A stretch of 64,000 nt of DNA from assembly GCA_030762935.1 (NCBI GenBank), contig CM060900.1, positions 437,527,259 through 437,591,258 on the forward strand, written 5' to 3'. A program made the translations under genes and the position numbers. This document shows, one piece after another, positions 1 through 10,745 of the stretch (its first letter is position 1; each line of letters begins with the position of its first letter). The notes under the pieces were generated by a model. That model saw only the letters and a list, made by a program, of their open reading frames with translations, did not search any database and was not told the origin of the DNA. The DNA is from Hymenopus coronatus (lineage: Eukaryota; Arthropoda; Insecta; Mantodea; Hymenopodidae).

Positions 1-2390
1 CATTCAACCACGTCACATAATGTGTGTTACGCCCCCTTTCATTTGTTCCTGGCCCGAGAACTGAACACTGTTCATTTGTTACAGTTTGAGTGTTTGACTC
101 AAACCCTACTAGTAGAAGGCGGACAGGTCCAGCAAACGCTTTCCGGTCAATTGGGTAAAATGCTTTCGTTTCCCATTCTTTTTGTTGCTCATTTTGTTCA
201 ACTTAGTAAGAGATTAGCACAACCGACCAGGTGTGGAACACAACTGATAACGGTGCCCTACCATCTGTAAATAAAGAGATGCACTATAGGAAATCAAAAG
301 CATCGGCACTTGCTCCCTACTATACTTGATACAAACTTTTCCCCTTATTGCTGTTTTGGAAATAATACCATTTTATGTTACTTAATTGTTATGTCTGTAT
401 TACTTTAGTTTTCACTAGTTTACACCAGTCGCATATAGACACCAAGTTGGAAAGCTAAATTGGATTTTAAAATGAAGTACATTCGAGACTTGAATCACCG
501 ATATTTGGCTTCGGTGCTCGTACCGATTAATGCAAGGTTAAAGATAAATAATTTCAATAGACAGAATTACTATATTTATTTCTGTTTCACTTTTCTTCAG
601 AGGAGGAAAAAAATCAAAATTTATCCTTGAAAATGATTATAATTGTTTGACCACTTGGAATGTACAATTGAGTATGCGGAAACAGTGCCCACACCTTTGG
701 TGATTTTCTTTGCTTAATGTTGGCAAAAGCCCATCTGTATTCCACTCCCGCTCGGTTGAACCAGTTGGTTCGAATACAAGTTCTACAGCCACACATCATC
801 TTATGAACATGTTTTCGGCTTTCATCGCCTAATGAGCGGTGAAAGGGAAGGAGTATGGAAACAGTTTCACTGAGTGGTTGGAAGCCATGCTTCACAATGA
901 TGGTCCACAGGTGGCTGAGGCGTTCGTGTAGTATTGGTTTGATGCCAAACGTCAGGACCTCAAACATTAACGTATAAATCAGATTGGAAGCGAAGGAAAA
1001 GTGTTGCATAAGACAAACGTTCTTTGAAGTGCTAGGAACAGGTAAGGGATTGAAATTGAACCAAAGTAGGCTTACAATTTTCTTGCCAATAAAAAAAAAC
1101 TAAGTATTTTATCTCCATAATTCCACTACGTGCTCAACTCTCTGCAAGAAACGCACACACACACACGCACACACATACACACACACACGCGCGCGCGTGC
1201 GCGTGAGCAGACGGACCTTTTATAAAATTGCTTTTTACTCAGCACCGCTAAAAACTTGTATTTCTATTTAAGTCTCTATGTTAACATTTTTAGTGGGTTC
1301 TTTTGTTTTATTTCTTCTACCATTAGGTAAACGTAAGTGCATAAAAATAGCCCATTCCATTATTTCGTAATAGGTTTTCCTATGCAAGGTTCCCACCTTC
1401 AGGTAACCAACTTTTGACTCAGCCTAGCCGATATCAGTGTTCTATGTTACTGTCCTGAAAAATGAATCCAAATACACAAGCACAAACCGATGGACGATGT
1501 TTTCCTTCCAGCTACAAACACTTTAGGTCTGACAGACACACATTTTAAAGATTCAAAGCAGACCATCAGCAGGAAGGTTTTCCATTTCCGCCCTCATTAT
1601 GAGTTCACACAAAAGGAATGAAACATAGTGCCATGGTTAGTGTAAAGAGCCTTTACAAACAATTTAACGTTCACTTTTGTGCACAGCTCTTTTGCATTAC
1701 TTGCCATAGACGCTTTAAAACACATGCAAACTAAAAGAACTTTAAACGATATATATTTTTTTTCTTTCAAGAGAAGAAGTTATGACGCGCTTAAAAAGAA
1801 ACGGCTTTTACCACTCATGTCTCCCTAAAAAAAAAAGATAAAAAAAAACAATTTTTGCCAGCTGGGGTTTATCTTGTTTCTATCCAAGCTCATCGCATTT
1901 GAGAAATAAACGCGTGTAGTGTGGTCCGCCGCTTGTCGTTAGCGAATGTAAATGTATGTGCGATTTTGCACCGCTCTGTTATGCCCAAGCGCTAATTCTA
2001 CCACAGGCATTTGGGAAACCGTTAGTGAGAGTATTTATGATTTTTAAAGTGTGATGCGAGAAACTATATCGCGTCGAAATACAAAAGCTCTTAATCCACC
2101 CAGTACGGCTTCCATGAGGTACAAACAAACTGCTGTGTTGGATAGAATTTAACAGCACTTTTGGGCTACATGTTATAACAGTTTCCCTTCAAATTGAATG
2201 CTGTGTCGAGGACTAAATATCGGTATAGTACAGTTACATGGGAGTAATCAAAGCAATATATTTACATTGGACCAACGGTTAAAGATTATGCTGAATATAT
2301 TTTTTTTTCTTCTAATTGCCTTTCATCCTCCACCTCGCAGGACATGGCACGATTTTCGGTGCTGTGCGTCTCATGTGACAGAAAGACTTC
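1..2390. other. No recognisable gene; microsatellite only
   Basis: AT-rich single-copy-looking DNA apart from the CA/CG run at 1,151-1,205. A 131-codon minus-strand open frame (1,009-614) shows no motif I recognise. Confidence 0.5.
1151..1205 (+). repeat. (CA)n/(CG)n microsatellite
   Basis: Alternating CA repeats with interruptions pass into a CG-rich alternating run. Confidence 0.9.
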
Positions 2391-2984
2391 GAGGAGAGAA
2401 ATATTCCTTTCCTAACCTAGAACCTTCTCCGGACACTTGGTATAGAGTAGCAATTTCCATTCTGAACCTCAGTGAAATGTATATTAAGGATTCTTGAAAA
2501 ATATAAAACTTATCATAGTGACAATTTTAACACTTATAAAACATTTCTTCTTATTCGGAAACCATAGGCAAATCATAATTTAGGTTAATAATTGCTAACT
2601 TGTTGATATTTCAACAAACAGGACAATTTGCAAATATTTTGTTCTTTAGGTTCACTTTTCTAAAAAAAGTATAAATGAGCTGTTAATTTTGTTTTGCATA
2701 TGGAATATGTATTGCTCTAAATTGTCAGTGAAATGTTTGTTATAAATGTATGAAATTCATAAAAAATTATCAATAACTAAAAAAAATAAATAAAGTATAT
2801 ATAATTATATATTTTTAAAGCTTCTACTTTTGGTTAAATGTGTGTACCTTTTTGTTTTTTTGTTGTTTTTTAAACAGTACCGGAGTCTGATAAGGACTCC
2901 GGCACTGTATACCCTACTTTTATTTACCTTTTTCTTTTTACCTTGTTTTGCCGTATTATTACTGTTTTCTTACTTTTCCAATAC

Positions 2985-3093
2985 ACACATATACACAAAC
3001 ATATAACACCCATGCCCAAGGCGAGACTCGAACCCACGATCCCCAGCGCTACGAAGCACCAAAGCCTTGGCGAGCGCGGCCATGGGGACCGGC
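2985..3093 (-). mobile_element. tRNA-derived SINE, copy 1 of the 'GCCCAAGGC' family
   Basis: On the minus strand a tRNA-like head (CATGGCCGCGCTCGCCAAGG, then B-box-like GGGTTCGAGTCTCGCC) is followed by GGGCATGGG and a TGT-rich tail. The copy at 49,268-49,379 shares head and tail. It is not a functional tRNA, because no proper acceptor pairing is seen. Confidence 0.6.
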
Positions 3094-3154
3094 AAAAACA
3101 TGTTAATTGACATAGACGGTGCCTTTCACCGTCTATGCCAAATAACATGTTTTT
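3094..3154. repeat. 28-nt inverted repeat with 5-nt loop
   Basis: Arms 3,094-3,121 and 3,127-3,154 pair at about 25 of 28 positions around the loop CCTTT. Both arms carry CATAGACGGTG and AACATGTT in complementary form. It sits in the spacer of the larger inverted-repeat element, just beyond the tRNA-like SINE head. A shorter hairpin (CCGGAGTC...GACTCCGG) lies at about 2,882-2,904. Confidence 0.85.
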
Positions 3155-3540
3155 AAAGTGACTACAAAATCTTAAATGCCTCACTTCAATGCACCTAAAG
3201 AAGAAAATATGTGAAAAATGTTGCAAATGTTCTTCATTGAAATATCAACAAGTTAGCATTTGTTAGTCTAAGTTATAATTCGACTATGGTTTCTGAATTA
3301 GAAGAAGTTGTTTTATAAGTGGTAAAAGTGTCATTATAATAGCTTGTATAGTCTTCGAGAAACCTTAATGTATATTTCATTCAGATTCAGCATGGAAATT
3401 GCTACTGTGTATCTACCAAGTGTCCTTAAGGAGAGAACTATTCTTTTTCTGACATAAAACCTTCTCCCCGAACTATTTTTTCTTACATATATTGGCTTTA
3501 AGATGTAACCTACTTGCCGTCAGAGGATAAAATGAGTTAC

Positions 3541-3655
3541 ACAGTACACAAGCACAGAGACATAGAACACTAAATATCCATGCCCATAGTGGGATTCCAA
3601 CCAACGAATCCTTAGCGGCAGAACGTCAATGCCAAACGTGCCAACGACCACCTGC
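3541..3655 (-). mobile_element. Possible degraded tRNA-like SINE
   Basis: The minus strand shows GGTTGGAATCCCAC (B-box-like) followed by ATGGGCATGG and a TGTGTCTGTG-like tail. The tail arrangement resembles the SINE at 2,985-3,093, but the head is too diverged to be sure. Confidence 0.3.
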
Positions 3656-3796
3656 CCGAACCTGTCAGTGAAGGTGGGGGTAAGTCTGGCAGGGAGGTGT
3701 CCGGAGAATCTCAAACTTGGAATGTTAGGGAACCCGCTAAACTGCACCTACACCCCATCAGATCTGATCGTTCTGTTTACTTTGTCTACCTTGTCT

Positions 3797-4645
3797 ACTA
3801 AGTACATACATAGCAGGCAGAGAAGTTATTGTATTTCATTCAAATTTCGATACCGAAATGTTACCAGAGATATAAGTTTTGAGATCACCTGAATAATAAA
3901 AAACATTTTTAGAAAAGGTCCGTGTCATATGTCTTCATGTCGGTCGGTCTTGGAAATATAAGTAAAAAATGAAAAGTACTTAAATACCAAACTTGGTATT
4001 TAATTTAAGGATCTTCAGAGATTGCGACACGAAGAATTTCAGGAAACGCCCCACCAGCTATACTTTACATGGAAAATTTCCCCAAAATTTTTATTTTTAA
4101 AAAATGGCTCCAATGATTTTGATTGAAATACCGTATGTTTAAGGTATTTTCATCGCAAATGAAATGTACATCTTAAATTTTCTGGTAATAGCCTCAAATG
4201 GCCTCTTTATTTAGGGTGACTTTTGTATAGCTGGTAAACCGTAAGAGACAGACAAAAGGTTACCACATAGAAAACTGTAGAGCTCGGTAAAGCACAGAAT
4301 TTACATCGTATTCGAGATGTTACTTTCTACAGGTTTCAGTTTTAAAATGTTTATACTATTATCAAACAGGAAGCCGTCCGTGTTTCTTTTGTTTTACTTC
4401 TGGCTATGCAAACAAGCGAACTTTAATGACAACCGCAAGGCAACAGTTGTAAAACATTTGAATATCCCTTTAGCCTTGTATATTCCCTTATTTCCCTTCT
4501 GCTTACAATGACGTAAGTACCATAAGTTCTGCGTATGATTTTCTCAATTAGTAGCATATAGATAAAAGAATAAACTTTCGTAAGAATAGTTTATGTGCAG
4601 AACATACAGAGAAATTCATGTGAATGAAACACATAATACTTTTAG
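3797..4645 (+). repeat. Dispersed family A, copy 1 (near full length)
   Basis: It begins at the family start (TAGCAGGCAGAGAAG, GTATTTCATTCAAA, TTCGATACCGA). It includes TACCAAACTTGGTATTTAA, GCGACACGAAGA, GGTAAACCGTAAGAGACAGA and the end CATGTGAATGAAACACATAA. It joins copy 2 directly, with no family start in between. Confidence 0.85.
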
Positions 4646-5485
4646 AAAAAGGTCTGCGCGGGTGCGCGGTTGTGTGTGTAAGTCTGATAAATACCAAACT
4701 TGGTATGTAAGTTTAGTATCTTTCCAGAATGCGATACTGATATTTTCAAGAAAATCCACCCAACCCAAACTACCCTTTGAATCAAAAATTGTTTGAAATG
4801 TTATATTTTCTCAAAACTAACTATAACGATTTCTATTAAACATATTTACAGGACAAATAAATGGTATATCTTAAATTGTTGGGAATAGCCTCTGGAGTCC
4901 TCTTTATTCTTGATGACTTTGGTATAACAGATAAGACTTAGACAAAAACTTACCACGTAGAAAATGTAGATCTCGTTAAAACACCCAATTGATATCATGG
5001 AGATACATCTTTTCTTTTTTGGAAGAGCAAACCATTTTCGAGACGTTCCCTGTAATTGGTTTTAATTTTAAAATACTTATGCTAACTGGTAAACCCTAAG
5101 GGATAGCCAAAGCTTACTACACAAAAAATATAGATCTCGATAAAACACACAGATCTACACTTCAGAGATATTCCCTGTTACTGGTTTCAATTTTAAAATA
5201 CGTAAATCTTTCTCAAACGGGAAGCCCTCATCCGCTTCATTAGTCCTGGCCATGGAAAGAAAAGTGAATTCATGATGGTCGCATAGCTTTTGCTTTAAAA
5301 ATTCACTGTATCTTTAGCCTAGTGTATTCCCTTTACTTATAAGAACTAAGAAATGAGACCGTTCCTGCCAATGTTTATCTAGATTACTATGATTTAAATA
5401 AAGGAATAATATTTTTTAGGAATAATTTATTTGCAGAACAGGTGGAAAAAAATCATGTGATTGGAGCACAATCCGATTTTTATAT
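4640..5485 (+). repeat. Dispersed family A, copy 2 (lacks first ~110 nt, internally duplicated)
   Basis: It starts at the internal GAAAAAGGTCTGCGCGGG position and ends at CATGTGATTGGAGCACAATC. The segment from ATAAC-GATAAG through TTTTAAAATACTTA is present twice in tandem (4,920-5,080 and 5,081-5,200), and the second is shorter. Confidence 0.85.
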
Positions 5486-5974
5486 CTGTGACTGACAGCT
5501 ATTGCGTTTGCGGTTCTTTATGCCAAGCGCACTGAAATGTTTTACGTATTTCTGGTGTTATTCATTTTCCATGTATCTAGAGTATTCTGTTTACATCAGG
5601 TTGATTCAATTTAGCCCTCGGAATGAACGCGACCCACTGACATCTCTGCTGAGCAAGACCGGTAAAGCGAAGGTCACTCTCGCCAGTCCTCCACTGGCAG
5701 TTTTTATATTGAAATAGCCCCGTTGAGTGCTACATCTCTTTTAACATACAAAAGCATTTCTGCATAGTCAATTACGGAGCAGTTGGGCCAGCTGATATAC
5801 GAAGATATACAGGAAGCAAAAACAGCTACGACGCCTTTCAACGTAGTAGAAAAGAATCTTATGTGTTACATCCATATCACTTTTTTCCAACCTCTGTCGT
5901 TTACTAATGAATATACAAACCGTACGAAACTTTATTTCTGTCTACTCCAGTTAATTGAGATAAACCTTTGTAGA

Positions 5975-6209
5975 ATAGCTATATTAGCTCTAAATCCCGA
6001 GGTTGCGGGTTCAAACCCGACGGACATTTTTCGGGCGTAAAAATCCATAGCATGGCTTCCTTCGGAAATGAAGTAAGGCCCTTGGTCCCGTGTCGTAGAT
6101 TTGCGGCACGTAAAAAACCCTCTGAGCAAAATTAACTGGTTTTTCACCCCCAATATAGAATGGGACGCTGAGAAGTGCAGAAGTTTAAAGAGCGTCCATA
6201 AATAAAACT
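5975..6209 (+). mobile_element. tRNA-derived SINE family 1, near-complete copy
   Basis: A B-box GGGTTCAAACCCGAC near the start is followed by a body shared with 25,765-26,041: blocks AAAATCCATAGCA, CTTCCTTCGG, GTCCCGTGTCGTA, AATATAGAATGGGACGCTGA and AGAGCGTCCATAAATAAAAC at the 3' end. The head is partly eroded. Confidence 0.7.
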
Positions 6210-6289
6210 CAGTTTAGTTCAACTTGTCTCTCTTTCTCCCTCACACAGACAAGAACACGGACAATTTATATAAAAACGCAAGTTTTACA

Positions 6290-6570
6290 ATTGATATGCT
6301 TACGTGCACAAAATGTTGCTATAATGGAACGCACCTGTGTGTTAGTACTGACAAAACGATGCTCCACCTCTACCAGCGTGAGCACCTCTGTTTCGAGCAT
6401 AACCCTTGCTGCTTTACCTCCCACAAAATATGGTCAAATTGCCGCAGGGCAACGTTACGTTTAAGTCATATATTTTCATGCTGCACTACCATTTTCTTTA
6501 TATCGGTATCCCTATTGACGTTTAGTAGCGGTAATAACTTTAGCCTTCGTCTCCATATAAGTGACGAAAG
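6290..6570 (+). repeat. Dispersed family B, copy 1 (second half)
   Basis: ATAATGGAACG, ACAAAATATGGTCAAATTGC and GGGCAACGTTACGT match the second half of 7,390-7,860 (AAAATATGGCCAAACTGCAG, GGGTAACTTTAC). The 180-codon open frame across 6,224-6,766 lies partly in this repeat and is not a gene. Confidence 0.65.
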
Positions 6571-7389
6571 ATCTTATATAGTGATGTTATGCGTAAAGGT
6601 AAATATTTTGATAACTTGTACGAGTACCCTAATATGTGTCCACCTCAGTGCGTTAGCCTTTTTTCCTCTTTGTTTAACAGTATTTGTCACAAACACATCA
6701 CATAATTCACGCGTATTCTGCACAGTCGTAACAGTGCTTTGGAATGAACAACGCCTGTCAGTATAGACTATCCCTTTATCTTTAACGTGTTCACACTTCA
6801 ATAACTGACCCTAGCCCAGGCTGTGTGGGTTCATTAGACCATCAGAAAGCATTTGAATCTAGTTACACATCAAAATAGCAATGAATGCATTGGAAATGAA
6901 AGATATTTGATCTTCAGTTCTCATTCGGTTCGCTTTGAAACTAAGTTTAGAATAGCACAAATATTTAGTACTTGGATACACAAGAATCGTGACTGATTCC
7001 TCCATTTGTTATTAGCTCGTGCAAGTGATGTCATCAATCGCTATGAGGCCTGCCCGCTCCGCGTTGTCCCTCCCGCGCTCTTTGTGAAAATAAGGATGTA
7101 TGGCTTATGTGTGCCACACATATTGGAGGTACATATTGACCAACCTGAAATTATATGTTCTTAATAAATAAACTATTATTTGAAAATTAAATAAATGTTA
7201 ATGTAATGTCGTAAATTGCCAATAGAGCACTTATGTCCCTAACAACCTGTATGTAAGAGTCACAAGTGTTGTGGAGTTGAATCATGCGTCCTAGTAATTC
7301 CCTATCACTTCCTCTAAAAGTCGCGATAGTGCTATAATGGGTTTAGCCTTTCTTGTGTGCAATCCGAGCGATACTCTTTCATAGATATA

Positions 7390-7860
7390 ATGTCCGAACT
7401 AGCACCTCATTTTATATCTATCATAATAACGTTAATCATTTCCTTTTTATGTCCCCGAACTATTTTTCAGGTCAATTATATAAAGAACTGATACCGACTG
7501 TGCGGATTATCTGAAGTTGGAAAACTTACAGAGAAAAAAACACTTGCAATCTGGAAGAATGGACTATTTTATGCATGGCGGTGTACACCCTCGGATATAA
7601 AATGTGACCCATAATGGAACGAAGCGGTTTATGTTGGTATTGACCAAATCTCGCCCCAGTTTCTACAAATCTGAGCATCTGTTGTTCCTGAGCATAATTT
7701 TAGCCACTGAATTGGCAGGTTACTTCATCTCACGTAAAATATGGCCAAACTGCAGACGGGTAACTTTACAAATTAACTTATTTTCAGGCTACACTGCCAC
7801 TTTCTTAATATTGGTTGTTTATTCTCGCTCAATAACGGCAACTTCAAGTTAGTCTATATG
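7390..7860 (+). repeat. Dispersed family B, copy 2 (both halves)
   Basis: The first half (TTTTCAGGTCAATTATATAA, TTACAGAGAAAAAAACACTT) matches 9,175-9,345 and 43,580-43,720. The second half matches 6,290-6,570 and 42,850-43,130. This copy links the two halves into one family. Confidence 0.65.
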
Positions 7861-8600
7861 CTGCTGATGTGTAAATCGTAGCTTCTGTGCAATTCTTCAT
7901 CTCTTCCTCTAGAGCAGGTGTTACCATCTCACTCGATCTTGTTCCGGAGAAAGTAGGCTTGCTCCGTTTTTGCAGTCAGTAAACAGGTATCAGAAGGGAT
8001 TGTCTCTCTTCCTTGTACAGTGTGTCGTGTGTCAGTTTACAGCGTTGGGAATAGATAGCAGACCAACATAGAATCCATCGACTTCTACGTTTATATAACT
8101 GCCTATGACGAATGTTTCTTATTTACAGAATGTGGCAAAATAGGTCTTTTGTTTGCAGCGTTATTGCGTAACCTGTCCATATTCACTGCTATAAATGCGA
8201 ACGTTTTTCGTTACAAATTAATTCTCATACTGTTAGTGATACAATACGAACACTGTGGTATTAGTCAGGTGTAGGAGTTTGTTTTTATTATGTTAATACT
8301 ATAAGACCTATAATTATCTTTTGTCAATTGTTTATAATAAGACTACCACTTAGGACCAAATCTATGAAAATATATGTATAATCGTGAGTATAAATACTAA
8401 TGTAAGACACTTAATGGAGCAATTGTTCTACCAATCATAAACATACAGTGCGTGTATTAACATATAAAAGGCGAATTACGTATTTCAAACGCTAAATGCT
8501 GCATTCTGCCACAGCATTGTACAAATTATCTGTTCTCTCTTTTCGCGTAGTTGGTCATGTAGTGCACAGTAGGCGACTCGCAGGAGTATCGCGCAAAATT

Positions 8601-8636
8601 CCTCTCTCTCTCTCGCTGTCTCTCTCTCTGTCTCTG
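8601..8636 (+). repeat. (TC)n microsatellite
   Basis: Interrupted TC dinucleotides. The surrounding sequence is unassigned. Confidence 0.9.
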
Positions 8637-9027
8637 ATTTATTCAAAGTGCAACCAGTTGGCGACGTCTGCTCTAATTATAGCAGAACTTTTCATTGGCT
8701 GTGTGTATGTGGAGCCAATGGCTTATTGTACGTCAGACCCCAGAAAGATAGGATGATATGAGACTAACTTCAAAGGGCGGCCGAAACTGAACAGCCGGTT
8801 CAGAGCCACCGTAAATGGTCACTAACATATTACAAGCAGTTCTTTATCCCAACGCAGGGAGCTCTAGGAGCCCACGCCTCAGGTCTTACCAAAACTTCCT
8901 GAGTCTACAGACGATTTCTAGGGTGCAGTCATTGCCGACACTTACAACCCTGAAAGAGACAGGTTGAATGAAATGGAGATGACAGGAAGGGACAGGAAGT
9001 TTGTTGGAATGAAGAACCCCCCCCCCC

Positions 9028-9160
9028 AGAATTTGCGTAGCGATCCGAGAAAACCCCTGATAAAACCCATGGGACAGAGGGGCTGGTCACGGGAATCGAT
9101 CCCATGACCTGTCGAAAGCCAGTCTTGGACAAAATGCCTGAATGGTATTGGAACGGTGCA
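9028..9160 (-). mobile_element. tRNA-like SINE fragment
   Basis: On the minus strand: GGCTTTCGACAGGTCATGGG followed by ATCGATTCCCGTGACC (B-box-like), a GGGTTTTATCAGGGGTTTTC body and a G11 tract (C run 9,017-9,027). Confidence 0.4.
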
Positions 9161-9174
9161 CGACACACCTTTTC

Positions 9175-9345
9175 ATTTCACAACGATTATAACATCGTTT
9201 ATGGTTGTGTTTCTGTCCATGAGTAGTTTTTCAGGCCAATGAATCAGAACTGTACCAGCTGGAAGGAGTGAAAACCTTACGGAGAGAAAAACCACTATTG
9301 CAGTCAGGGGAATGAGCCACTTTTTATTCACGCAAATAAAAAATA
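9175..9345 (+). repeat. Dispersed family B, copy 3 (first half)
   Basis: Shared blocks are TTTCATTTCACAACGATTAT, GTTGTGTTTCTGTCCATGAG and CTTACGGAGAGAAAAA, with the end ATGAGCCACTTTTTATTCAC. Confidence 0.6.
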
Positions 9346-9871
9346 TACTTTCTATTTTGCCTGTAGGTACACACTAGTTCAGCATTGGAGAATGTGCACA
9401 CTAGATTAATAATCTTCACAAAGGGCAACTATAACTGTGTTACTTTATTGATGAACGAATTTTTAATATACGATTGTTATTGTCGCATTCCCTTTCTCAC
9501 ATTGAATGTAATTATAACTGATACGTTCCAAGTACGACCTTTTGCTTGATCCAATATTTTTTTTTTTACTCTGATATTACAACAGATTGATGACATTCGC
9601 AGCAACAGAATCTCGGAAAGCAAAATTAGATTATGTCTCAGGATTTCCCCTGTTACTTATAAACGAGCTGCTTCTGACATCACGTCAGTATTTCGTTTTA
9701 AGTGAGAATCACAAACACTGTGTTGAACAAGGACAACAAAACAGAACTTAAATACTCCAAATAAACATTATTACTGCAAATAAACAATGACACTACAAAG
9801 AAGAAGGTGTGGTGCGTATAAAATAATAGTTTTAATAAATAAACCAATTAATAAATCCATAAAAATCTTAC

Positions 9872-10236
9872 ATGTTCCACTTATGACTTTCTCTACAAAG
9901 ATTATTCCTTTTTCTACATCGTAGAGATACACACTAGCAAACATTGTTTTCTTAGTTCCTTCTTAGTAGAAAGATAATAAGATAACACACTAGGCTAAAT
10001 CGATCTTATAAAAACTGGTCGCCTTGTGAAACAATTGAATTCGGTTTGCTTTGTACAACCAGGAGTAAAACAAAAGAGAAATTAAATGAAAGATGACCTC
10101 CCGTATGAGAAAAGTATTAAGCAGCTTAAAATTGAAACCAATATCAAGGAATACCCCGGACACGGTTAACTCTACAAAAAATGTAATGACATAATTTTGG
10201 TGTTTTAAGCAGATCTAATTTGTTTGTGTATTGAGT

Positions 10237-10277
<41 letters not shown>

Positions 10278-10745
10278 GGTTTAACAATTATGCAAAATTC
10301 ACCCAGAATGAAAAGGTCTTCAAAGGCTATTCCCAGAAAGATCAAGATAAACATTTGTTTTTTCATGCAAATATCATTAATACACGGTATTTTATTCATA
10401 ATCGTTATTCTAGCTATTTTAGAGAAAAACAATCCCTCCAAAACATTTTCCATATAAACGGCTGTTTGGTGTAGGGGAATTTTCTTGAAAATATTCGTTA
10501 TGCATCCGCGAAAAATACTAAAGTTAAATGCAAAATTTGGTATTTAACTGTGTTTTAGTTTTTGAAGTATGCTGTGCTTAAAACATTCACACACAGGTAC
10601 ACTTTTCTACAAATGCTCTTTTATGGATACAAGGGACCTCAAAACCTATACTTCCCGTGAAATCACGATATGGAATTTTAGGGTGGAATACAATACCTTC
10701 TCTACCCAGTATATGCATAGTACGTGCAAAGAAAGTAAAAAAATA
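9872..10745 (-). repeat. Dispersed family A, copy 3, with (TC)n expansion
   Basis: This is a near full-length minus-strand copy. A (TC)n run at 10,240-10,274 sits exactly where other copies have the short CTATCTCTTACGGTTT. The end near 10,735 matches the family start in reverse. Confidence 0.85.
10240..10274 (+). repeat. (TC)n microsatellite inside family A copy 3
   Basis: A pure TC run of about 17 units at the family's CTATCTCTTACGG site. Confidence 0.95.

Larger units (their letters stand above)
2391..3470. mobile_element. Inverted-repeat (foldback-like) element with ~240-nt arms
   Basis: Left arm 2,431-2,662 and right arm 3,181-3,425 are reverse complements with scattered mismatches. Shared blocks include ATATCAACAAGTTAGCA, CTATGGTTTC, GTTTTATAAGTG, CCTTAATATACATTTCA (one change) and GGAAATTGCTACT. 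The outer edges both end in ACCAAGTGTCC read outward. Directly outside lie imperfect direct repeats: 2,391-2,432 and about 3,429-3,470 share AGGAGAGAA, TATTC and AACCTTCTCC. The spacer holds a tRNA-like SINE and a second hairpin. A non-autonomous DNA transposon with long terminal inverted repeats fits. Two copies of one repeat inserted in opposite orientation is the alternative. No coding capacity is visible. Confidence 0.65.

Noticed and set aside
614..1009. 131-codon minus-strand open frame
   Set aside because: It has no recognisable domain, no second supporting exon and no promoter or splice context. At this AT content such a frame can occur by chance.
6224..6766. 180-codon plus-strand open frame, one of the longest outside the LINE
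   Set aside because: It runs through a family B repeat copy. The matching stretch at 7,604-7,852 is another copy of the same repeat, so the shared peptide (KIWxNCRRxTL) reflects DNA repeat identity, not a gene family.
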